NCBI RefSeq assembly: GCF_001854125.1
Contig: NZ_CP017715.1
Coordinates: 3,596,001 to 3,660,000, forward strand
Direction: 5' to 3'
DNA: 64,000 bases
Origin: Marinobacter salinus
Lineage (GTDB): Bacteria > Pseudomonadota > Gammaproteobacteria > Pseudomonadales > Oleiphilaceae
Every line of letters starts with the position of its first letter. Position 1 is the stretch's first letter. The position numbers and the translations under genes were made by a program. Positions 57,672 to 64,000 of this stretch are shown here, in pieces. The notes beneath the pieces were generated by a model. That model did no database searches. It saw only the letters and a program-made list of their open reading frames with translations, and was not told where the DNA came from.

Positions 57672-60122
57672 ATGATGACTTTCATTTTGTTTGTAGTAGC
57701 GCTGGCTGGCCTGCTGATGGTCATGCGACGTGAGTCTGGCGCCATGCCGGCCATCGTTGTGATGGCGGTGGTTGGTCTGCTGGCCTTGATTTTTGCGTCG
57801 GGCTGGTTGGCCCTGCTTCTTTTTGCCGGTGCCGCCGCAACTGCCGTCGCCGGTCTGCCGGGATTCCGCCAGAGCTGGTTGACGCCCCGAATTTTCAGCA
57901 CCTTCAAGAAAGTGGCTCCGAAAGTATCCGAGACCGAGAAGGTTGCCCTTGAAGCCGGCACCGTCGGTTGGGACGGCGAACTTTTTACCGGTCAGCCCGA
58001 TTGGCATAAGCTCCTGATTAACCGCAACACGGGTTTGAACGAGGAAGAACAGGCGTTCGTCGACAACCAGTGCACCCAGGCCATTTCCATGTGCAATGCC
58101 TGGGATCTGGCTGTAGAGCGCGCTGACCTGCCTGAGGAGCTTTGGGACTTCCTGAAGAAAGAGAAGTTTTTCGGCATGATCATCCCGAAAGAGTACGGTG
58201 GTCTCGACTTTTCTGCCAAGGCCCAGACTGCGGTGCTGCAAAAGCTCGCGGCGAATGAAATGCTGATGGTTTCGGTAGGTGTCCCGAATTCCCTCGGCCC
58301 GGGCGAGTTGCTGGTCAAATACGGCACAGACGAGCAGAAGAATCATTACCTGCCACGGCTCGCCGATGGCCGGGAAATACCGTGTTTCGGTCTGACCGGC
58401 CCCCGTGCCGGATCGGACGCCACCTCGCTGCCGGACACCGGCATTGTCTGTAAGCGCAAGATCGACGGCAAGGAAGTTCTGGGTCTTGAGCTCAACTTTG
58501 AAAAGCGCTGGATCACCCTGGCTCCGATTGCCACCGTGGTCGGCCTGGCATTCCGTATGTTCGACCCTGACGGGCTGTTGGGCGAAGAGAAAGATTATGG
58601 CATCACCTGTGCCCTGATCCCCCGGGACACGAAGGGCATGGAAATCGGTCGCCGTCACTGCCCCATTGGCACCCCATTCCTGAATGGCCCGATCAAGGGC
58701 AAGGATGTGTTCATTCCGCTGGACTACATCATTGGTGGGCAGGAAATGGCAGGGCAGGGCTGGCGCATGCTGGTGGAATGCCTCTCGGTTGGGCGCTGCA
58801 TTACCCTGCCTTCCGGCGCCGCCGGGGCTGCCGCCTATGCGGTCGGTACTGCCGGTGGCTTCACCCGTGTTCGTCGCCAGTTCAATACGCCGGTGGCGGA
58901 TATGGAGGGTGTGCAGGAGCCTTTGGCCCGCATTGCAGGCAAGACCTACATTGCCCAGTCGGCAGTCAATCACACCGCCAATATGATCGACCGGGGTGAA
59001 AAGCCGGCCGTGCCCTCGGCCATACTCAAATACCATCTGACCGAGTTCCAGCGCGGTGTGCTCACCGACGCCATGGATGTGCATGGCGGCAAGACGGTTA
59101 CCCTCGGCCCACGTAACTATCTGGGTATTGGCTTCAGCGGAGCCGCGGTGTCCATCACGGTGGAGGGTGCCAACATCATGACCCGCAGCCTGATGATCTT
59201 CGGCCAGGGTGCGATTCGCTGCCATCCCTATGTGCTGAAGGAGCTTGCGGCGAAGGATAATGACGACATCAAGGCCTTTGACGAAGCCTTCTTCGGGCAC
59301 GCGGGCCTGATCTTCGGCAATGCTGCCCGCGCCTTCACTCAGGCCTTGGGCCTGGGCCGCGCCGATGTCCCCTTCGATAGCGCCAGCCGCCGGTACGCCC
59401 AGGCGGTGGCCCGCTTCAGTGCTGCCTTTGGCCTGTGTTCAGATGCCGCCATGACGACACTGGGCAGTGAGCTGAAGATGCGGGAGCTGGTGTCCGCGCG
59501 GCTCGGCGATATGCTCTCCAACCTTTACCTTGCATCGATGGTGCTGAAAAACTGGCACGAAGGGCAGCCTGTGGAGGGCGAAAAAGAGGTGATGGAGTAC
59601 AGTCTTGGACTGTTGTTGAACCGCACCGAAAACGCCCTGGATGAATTCCTTCAGAACCTCCCGAACCGCGTTGTAGCCGTAGCATTGAGGGCGATCACCA
59701 TGCCGCTGGGTCGTCGTTGGGGCGCGCCCCATGACGACCTGTCCCGGAAGCTGGCCCGAGCCATCTCTACTGACACGCCGATCCGCAACAAGTTGCTTGC
59801 AGGGGTGTGGACAACAGATGGCGAAGGCACGGTGGAGAACCCGTTGGCGCGCTACAATGGTCTGTTGAAAGATTACGACAAGGCCGAACAGCTTTACCGC
59901 AAGGTTACCAAGGCGTACGCCAAGGGTGAGCTGCCGATGACCGCCCTGCACCCGGAAGAGCGTTTCGAGGCGGCTCTGGAAGCGGGTGTTTACACCAAGG
60001 AAGAGGCGGACTTTATGCGGCAATATGAGACCGTGGTGCTGGAAATTCTCACGGTGGACGATTTCCCGTTTGATGAGTTTGCCCGCAACAAGGATACGGT
60101 AATCGATCACAACCCGGCCTGA
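57672..60122 (+). CDS. fadE: Acyl-CoA dehydrogenase FadE
   Basis: The 816-residue flavoprotein is of the long FadE type. Two N-terminal hydrophobic segments (about 1-60) anchor it at the membrane. The acyl-CoA dehydrogenase core covers about 130-560 (FFGMIIPKEYGGLDFS, CFGLTGPRAGSDATS, MDVHGGKTVTLGPRNY), and the FadE-specific C-terminal domain follows. It catalyses the first step of fatty-acid beta-oxidation. ATG at 57672 or 57675. A terminator lies 28 bases past the stop. No other fad gene is adjacent. Confidence 0.95.
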   Translation: MMTFILFVVALAGLLMVMRRESGAMPAIVVMAVVGLLALIFASGWLALLLFAGAAATAVAGLPGFRQSWLTPRIFSTFKKVAPKVSETEKVALEAGTVGWDGELFTGQPDWHKLLINRNTGLNEEEQAFVDNQCTQAISMCNAWDLAVERADLPEELWDFLKKEKFFGMIIPKEYGGLDFSAKAQTAVLQKLAANEMLMVSVGVPNSLGPGELLVKYGTDEQKNHYLPRLADGREIPCFGLTGPRAGSDATSLPDTGIVCKRKIDGKEVLGLELNFEKRWITLAPIATVVGLAFRMFDPDGLLGEEKDYGITCALIPRDTKGMEIGRRHCPIGTPFLNGPIKGKDVFIPLDYIIGGQEMAGQGWRMLVECLSVGRCITLPSGAAGAAAYAVGTAGGFTRVRRQFNTPVADMEGVQEPLARIAGKTYIAQSAVNHTANMIDRGEKPAVPSAILKYHLTEFQRGVLTDAMDVHGGKTVTLGPRNYLGIGFSGAAVSITVEGANIMTRSLMIFGQGAIRCHPYVLKELAAKDNDDIKAFDEAFFGHAGLIFGNAARAFTQALGLGRADVPFDSASRRYAQAVARFSAAFGLCSDAAMTTLGSELKMRELVSARLGDMLSNLYLASMVLKNWHEGQPVEGEKEVMEYSLGLLLNRTENALDEFLQNLPNRVVAVALRAITMPLGRRWGAPHDDLSRKLARAISTDTPIRNKLLAGVWTTDGEGTVENPLARYNGLLKDYDKAEQLYRKVTKAYAKGELPMTALHPEERFEAALEAGVYTKEEADFMRQYETVVLEILTVDDFPFDEFARNKDTVIDHNPA

Positions 60123-60144
60123 TGAGTCCGGGTTTGTGCAGTTG

Positions 60145-60179
60145 AGAAAGGGGGCATCAATCGGTGCCCTCTTTTTTTG
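60145..60179 (+). terminator. Rho-independent terminator of fadE
   Basis: AAAGGGGGCA and TGCCCTCTTT pair around an 8-base loop, followed by a T-run. Good intrinsic terminator 25-55 bases after the fadE stop. Confidence 0.85.
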
Positions 60180-60288
60180 TATCTGGTTATGAATCCTTAA
60201 CTTGAAAGATGATTGTCGGCATACTCAACGAACCAAAGCCAGCCGCGCGCATGCGGCCAGATTTAACGGAAGAGGAGCGTCAAACCGG

Positions 60289-60669
60289 ATGTGGCTTTCA
60301 GTATTGGCAGTAAGCGCAGGAGCTGTTGTAGGCGCCAATCTGAGGTGGGCGTTGGGCCTCTGGCTCAACAGCAGCTATCACGCGGTTCCTTTTGGCACAC
60401 TGCTGGCAAACCTTTCCGGAGGATGGCTGATTGGCCTGCTTATTGGCTATTTCAGCCACGGCAGCGCCCTGGCGCCGGAGTGGCGCCTGTTTGCCATAAC
60501 CGGCCTCTGTGGTGCGTTGACTACCTTCTCCACCTTTTCGCTGGAGATGTTTGCCGCCATCCAGGAAGGTAAGTGGGCCATGGCGATCACCGGCATCCTG
60601 GCCCATGTTATAGGCTCACTGCTGATGACCGCTCTGGGGATTTACACCTTTGGACTAGTGCGCGGGTGA
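60289..60669 (+). CDS. crcB: Fluoride ion exporter FluC (CrcB)
   Basis: The 126-residue, four-helix protein forms dual-topology dimers that export fluoride. LLANLSGGWLIGLL carries the conserved asparagine, and GLCGALTTFSTFSLE carries the phenylalanine/threonine track. AGAGGAG precedes the ATG at 60289; a longer TTG start is unnecessary. I see no fluoride riboswitch upstream; the hairpin there is the fadE terminator. Confidence 0.93.
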   Translation: MWLSVLAVSAGAVVGANLRWALGLWLNSSYHAVPFGTLLANLSGGWLIGLLIGYFSHGSALAPEWRLFAITGLCGALTTFSTFSLEMFAAIQEGKWAMAITGILAHVIGSLLMTALGIYTFGLVRG

Positions 60670-60929
60670 TTTGTTTTCCGGCCCCGGCCAGGTCGGTGAC
60701 ACTACCTATACAAATTCTTTCAAATCCACTTGGCAATCCTGAAATTCAGTAGTAGAGTTCAAGACGTAGGAAAGATTCAGTAAAGCATTTCATGAATAAG
60801 ACGTACCTCCGCAGTTAGTAGTGACCGTCCTGTTTTTGATTCCGCGAGTTCTGTATTTCCGTAAACGCTGACCTGCACCATGAAGGTGTGAGGCGGCAGA
60901 TTAAATGATTGATTTCAGGAAGTTTAAGT

Positions 60930-61136
60930 ATGTCTACTACTACCGGTACTGTTAAGTTCTTCAACGAAGCAAAAGGCTTCGGCTTTATCACTCGTGAAGG
61001 CGGCCCGGACGTATTCGTTCACTACAGCGCTATTCAGGGAAGCGGTTTCAAGACTCTGGCCGAAGGTCAGCAAGTCGAGTTCACCGTTACCCAGGGCCAG
61101 AAAGGTCCTCAGGCGGAAAACGTTGTTGCTCTTTAA
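60930..61136 (+). CDS. Cold-shock protein, CspA family
   Basis: The 68-residue OB-fold protein has both RNA-binding motifs, KGFGFI and VFVHYSAI. It binds single-stranded RNA and DNA as a chaperone. AGGAAG precedes the ATG at 60930. The 260 bases upstream hold no gene but include AT-rich and structured sequence (for example a CTGCACC..GGTGTGAGGCGGCAG stem near 60875), consistent with a long regulated cold-shock leader. A strong terminator follows. Confidence 0.94.
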   Translation: MSTTTGTVKFFNEAKGFGFITREGGPDVFVHYSAIQGSGFKTLAEGQQVEFTVTQGQKGPQAENVVAL

Positions 61137-61163
61137 TCCCTGATGGATTAAGCGATAACCGCC

Positions 61164-61191
61164 AAAAAGGCAGCTTCGGCTGCCTTTTTTT
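61164..61191 (+). terminator. Rho-independent terminator of the csp gene
   Basis: AAAAA-GGCAGC-TTCG-GCTGCC-TTTTTTT: a perfect stem with a UUCG tetraloop and U-run, 28 bases after the stop codon. Confidence 0.92.
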
Positions 61192-61308
61192 ATGCCTGAA
61201 CCAGAGACGCGGCGCCCCAATATGCCTTTGTGGTTCTTGCCTCGCTGTGTAATCTTAAGCACCCTGTTGCTCATTTAACCGGATGTTGAGACTGGCAGGG
61301 ATCTGTTC

Positions 61309-62004
61309 ATGCTAAAAACCTTCAAGGCCTTCTGGGTTCTGTTCTGGGCCGCTCTGCTTACATTAATTCTGTTTCTGCCCATTGTGATTGCTGCGTTGAT
61401 CGGGAAGCGGGGTGACGCTGCCTTTCAAGGAACCCAGGTCTTTGCCTGGGTCATCCTGAAAATGTGCGGAATCCGCTTGAGAGTCAGTGGTAGGGAAAAT
61501 ATCCGCCCGGGACAACGTTACGTCATACTCAGTAATCATGCCTCCTATCTCGACCCCCCTGCCCTGGTGCTGGCCCTGGGGCTGCAGTATCGTTGGGTGA
61601 TCAAGCAGGAAGTGCGCAAGGTGCCCCTGTTTGGTCTGGCTCTCGAAACATCCCGTAACCTGTTTATTGATCGCTCCCGAGGAAGTGATGCCCTCGAGAG
61701 CATCAAGCGAGGCGTCGGTCAGCTACCGGATGGAACGGGTATCCTCTTGTTTCCAGAGGGCACACGGTCATGGGACGGCACATTACTGCCGTTTAAAAAA
61801 GGGGGGTTCGTGATTGCCAGGGATGGCCGGTTGCCGATTTTGCCCGTTACCATCCGGGGGTCTCACGATCGTTTGGCCAAGGGGCATGCAGCCTTCACCA
61901 GTGGCGATATTGAACTCATCATCCATCCGCCGGTGGAGACCGCTGGCAAATCCGTTGAAGCCCTGATGACAGAGGTGCGTGACACCATCGCTTCAGGCCT
62001 CTAG
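61309..62004 (+). CDS. plsC: 1-acyl-sn-glycerol-3-phosphate acyltransferase (PlsC family)
   Basis: The 231-residue acyltransferase has an N-terminal membrane segment, the NHASYLD catalytic motif (H-x4-D) near 78 and FPEGTRSWDG near 142. It makes phosphatidic acid from lysophosphatidic acid at the inner membrane. It could be a second, substrate-specific PlsC-type enzyme, since many gammaproteobacteria have several. It ends at a long palindrome shared with the convergent hydrolase. Confidence 0.9.
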   Translation: MLKTFKAFWVLFWAALLTLILFLPIVIAALIGKRGDAAFQGTQVFAWVILKMCGIRLRVSGRENIRPGQRYVILSNHASYLDPPALVLALGLQYRWVIKQEVRKVPLFGLALETSRNLFIDRSRGSDALESIKRGVGQLPDGTGILLFPEGTRSWDGTLLPFKKGGFVIARDGRLPILPVTIRGSHDRLAKGHAAFTSGDIELIIHPPVETAGKSVEALMTEVRDTIASGL

Positions 62005-62015
62005 CTCTAGTCTGG

Positions 62016-62056
62016 CCAGATAATTGCCCGGGTTTCGGGCCGGGGCAATTATCTGG
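62016..62056. terminator. Long hairpin between convergent plsC and hydrolase genes
   Basis: CCAGATAATTGCCC and its exact complement form a 14-base stem with a 13-base GC-rich loop, 12 bases past plsC and 9 bases past the convergent gene. Symmetric placement suggests bidirectional termination. There is no U-run. Confidence 0.65.
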
Positions 62057-62064
62057 CTGACGGG

Positions 62065-62868
62065 TTATTTCGCGAAGATCTCTTCATAGAAGCGCAAGGT
62101 TCCCTGCCACGCGCGGTTGGCTGCCTCCTCATTGTAGGCAACAGGCATCCCGTACTCTGCCGCAAACCGATCGGCGCCGGGGTTGGTGAAGGAATGCATG
62201 ACGCCCGGGAAGGTAACCAGCGTCAGGTCCACCTGCGCATCCTGCATTTCTTTTACCAGATCTGCGACCTGATCGGATGGCACCATTTTGTCGGCACCGC
62301 CTGTGTACACCTGGATCCGCGCCCTGACTTTGCCAGGCTCGGCTGTTAGCGGGCTCCCGAGAGCGCCGTGGTAACTCACCACGCCATCGAGCTCTACGCC
62401 CAACCGGGCCATGTTCAATACAACGGCGCCCCCGAAGCAATAGCCCTGAGCCGCGATGTGACTGTCGTCCACGGTTTTGTGGTTTTGCAGCAGTTCCATG
62501 GCTTTCATGAACCGGGCCTTTACCTGGTCAATGTTTTTGGTGGCTTCCTGCATGAACTTCTGCGCTGTGTCGGGGTGGTCGGCGACTTTGCCGGAACCAT
62601 ACATGTCCAGCGCGAAGGCGGTGTAGCCGGCGGCTGCCAGTTTTTCCGCCTGATCGCGGGCAAATTCGTTATGCCCCCACCATTCGTGGACAACGAGAAC
62701 CCCTGGCCGCTTGCCTTCGCGTTCATCATCCCAAGCCATATAGCCCGTATAGTCCTGGTCGCCAATCTTGTACTCTATGGTTTCGGTTCGCATTTCTGCC
62801 TGCACCTGTGCGATTGCCAGAGAAAGAGAGAGCGCTGCTATCACAGAAGCTGTTTTCAATATCTTCAT
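62065..62868 (-). CDS. Secreted dienelactone hydrolase family protein
   Basis: The 267-residue alpha/beta hydrolase has a signal peptide (about 1-24, ending VQA). Its nucleophile elbow is GYCFGG with a cysteine, as in dienelactone hydrolases, and histidine and aspartate partners are in FPGVMHSFTNPGAD and DKMVPSD. Location should be periplasmic. The natural substrate is unknown; members act on varied esters and lactones. It is divergent from alanine dehydrogenase, with 155 bases between them. Confidence 0.88.
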   Translation of the reverse strand: MKILKTASVIAALSLSLAIAQVQAEMRTETIEYKIGDQDYTGYMAWDDEREGKRPGVLVVHEWWGHNEFARDQAEKLAAAGYTAFALDMYGSGKVADHPDTAQKFMQEATKNIDQVKARFMKAMELLQNHKTVDDSHIAAQGYCFGGAVVLNMARLGVELDGVVSYHGALGSPLTAEPGKVRARIQVYTGGADKMVPSDQVADLVKEMQDAQVDLTLVTFPGVMHSFTNPGADRFAAEYGMPVAYNEEAANRAWQGTLRFYEEIFAK

Positions 62869-63023
62869 GGTGGATCCTCCTCCTTGTGGTTAGGTTTGGT
62901 TCTGTTCGGGCTGTAAGGCCCGTAACCGGTAAACCGATGCCTTCAATTGCGTCCTCCGGCCTTGAACCTTTTTACTACACTTCAGGGATGAACTCACGAA
63001 CCGTAACAAGCATTGGAGGTTCC

Positions 63024-64000
63024 ATGAAAATTGGTGTGCCCAGAGAAATCAAGAATAGGGAGTACCGGGTTGGCATGACGCCGGCCGCAGTACATGAACT
63101 GTGCAGTCACGGGCACCAGGTATTCGTGGAGACGAACGCAGGTTCTGCCATCGGTTTTTCCGACAACGACTACAGTCAGGCTGGTGCACAGATTCTGGAG
63201 AGCCCCCGGGCGGTGTTCGGTGCTGCAGAAATGATCGTTAAGGTCAAGGAACCCCAGCCGGCCGAACGGGCCATGCTAACGCCGGACCATACCCTGTTTA
63301 CTTATCTTCACCTGGCACCGGACAAGGTGCAGACCGATGATTTGGTGACATCCGGGGCAACCTGCATTGCCTATGAGACGGTTACTGACCGGCGGGGTCA
63401 TTTACCGTTATTGGCGCCGATGTCTGAGGTGGCGGGCCGGATGTCGATACAGGCAGGAGCCCATTGTCTCGAAAAGTCCGCGGGTGGTCGTGGTGTACTT
63501 TTGGGGGGCGTGCCTGGTGTCAGCCCTGCCCGGGTCACTGTGGTGGGCGGGGGTGTGGTCGGGCAGAATGCGGTTGCCATGGCCATCGGAATGGGCGCGC
63601 AGGTGACAGTGCTGGATCGGGATATGGAGGTATTGCGCAATCTGGACCATCTCTATGGCAACCGGATAAGTACACTGTTCTCCACGGTACGAACACTTGA
63701 AGAGGCGATCATTGAATCCGACCTGGTCATCGGCAGCGTATTGATACCCGGAGCGTCGGCGCCCAAGCTGATCACCCGGAACATGATTCGGCGAATGCCC
63801 GAGGGCAGTGTGATCGTGGATGTGGCGATTGACCAGGGTGGGTGCACTGAGACGTCAAAACCGACTACCCATGACGACCCCACGTATATCGTGGACGGTG
63901 TGGTACATTATTGCGTCGCCAATATGCCCGGTGCTGTGGCGAGAACGTCCACCCTGGCACTTAATAACGTGACGCTGCCGTTCGTTGCGGCACTTGCCAA
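63024..64000 (+). CDS. ald: Alanine dehydrogenase, N-terminal part (truncated by window end)
   Basis: About 325 residues are visible and the frame is open to the last base. Family segments are [17 protein letters not shown] at the start, [11 protein letters not shown] near 72, [16 protein letters not shown] near 132 and the NAD-binding [15 protein letters not shown] near 173. The enzyme interconverts alanine and pyruvate with ammonia. GGAGG lies 4 bases before the ATG. The full family length is about 370 residues, so only the C-terminal tail is missing. Confidence 0.95.
   Translation, partial: MKIGVPREIKNREYRVGMTPAAVHELCSHGHQVFVETNAGSAIGFSDNDYSQAGAQILESPRAVFGAAEMIVKVKEPQPAERAMLTPDHTLFTYLHLAPDKVQTDDLVTSGATCIAYETVTDRRGHLPLLAPMSEVAGRMSIQAGAHCLEKSAGGRGVLLGGVPGVSPARVTVVGGGVVGQNAVAMAIGMGAQVTVLDRDMEVLRNLDHLYGNRISTLFSTVRTLEEAIIESDLVIGSVLIPGASAPKLITRNMIRRMPEGSVIVDVAIDQGGCTETSKPTTHDDPTYIVDGVVHYCVANMPGAVARTSTLALNNVTLPFVAALA

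Noticed and set aside
57636..59300. Long open frame (554 codons) antisense to fadE
   Set aside because: It lies wholly opposite a well-conserved FadE, has no domain-like pattern, and is what high GC codon bias produces on the reverse strand.
60123..60288. Fluoride riboswitch upstream of crcB
   Set aside because: The only strong structure is the GGGCA/TGCCC hairpin with a T-run, which is the fadE terminator. I could not fit the fluoride aptamer pseudoknot.

Overview
The window is chromosomal DNA of a marine-type gammaproteobacterium with moderately high GC. Gene content (LysO, FadE, RapA, CysZ, TmcA, ThiI with a rhodanese domain, MnmH, a DUF3391/HD-GYP protein, NifJ with a DHOD-like partner, arsH/acr3/arsJ) and protein style suggest Marinobacter or a close relative. 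This assignment is inference from gene content, not from a database search. About 52 protein genes are packed tightly on both strands. I see no rRNA, tRNA, CRISPR array, insertion sequence or prophage.

Layout. 1-7.6 kb: the end of a lysine exporter; a solute-binding lipoprotein overlapping a PhnD-PAS-PAS-GGDEF diguanylate cyclase; then, on the minus strand, tatD, an HD-GYP phosphodiesterase and a Na/Pi cotransporter. 7.7-11.1 kb: a PPK2, D-amino-acid dehydrogenase and methyltransferase run. 11.1-18.3 kb: an OmpA/TSP3 porin, a UvrD-like helicase, DUF2237-tmcA and an ankyrin lipoprotein. 18.3-28 kb: an HIBCH-like hydrolase, a cytochrome c, ppnN, thiI, an HDAC-like amidohydrolase, gabD and uvrD. 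28.2-36.8 kb: uppP followed by an arsenic cluster made of acr3, arsH, an arsC-arsR fusion, a GAPDH, arsJ, a mini-thioredoxin and an ArsP/DUF318 permease, then an MFS carrier. 36.9-41.9 kb: nifJ, a DHOD-like gene and a YciA thioesterase. 42-47.6 kb: pstS-pstC-pstA-pstB-phoU behind a PhoB box. 47.6-54.7 kb: HIT, a ubiquinone hydroxylase, YbaK, MscS, mnmH, a methyltransferase, vanZ and cysZ. 54.7-64 kb: rapA, fadE, fluC, csp, plsC, a dienelactone hydrolase, and alanine dehydrogenase cut by the window end.

Two things are not explained by protein genes. (1) The minus strand at about 52999-53235 looks like a Csr/Rsm-type regulatory RNA. It has about fourteen GGA motifs, several in hairpin loops, and ends in a terminator with a U-run. 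(2) Three intergenic copies of an approximately 98-190 bp palindromic element (14885-14988, 25656-25753, 28042-28230) share a core. The outer halves of their arms differ in sequence between copies but stay self-complementary within each copy.

Functionally, the arsenic block can reduce As(V), export As(III) through Acr3, form and export 1-arseno-3-phosphoglycerate through GAPDH/ArsJ, and probably deal with methylated arsenicals through ArsH and the ArsP-like permease. The pst operon, the Na/Pi carrier and PPK2 make phosphate a second theme, relevant because arsenate enters cells by phosphate uptake systems.
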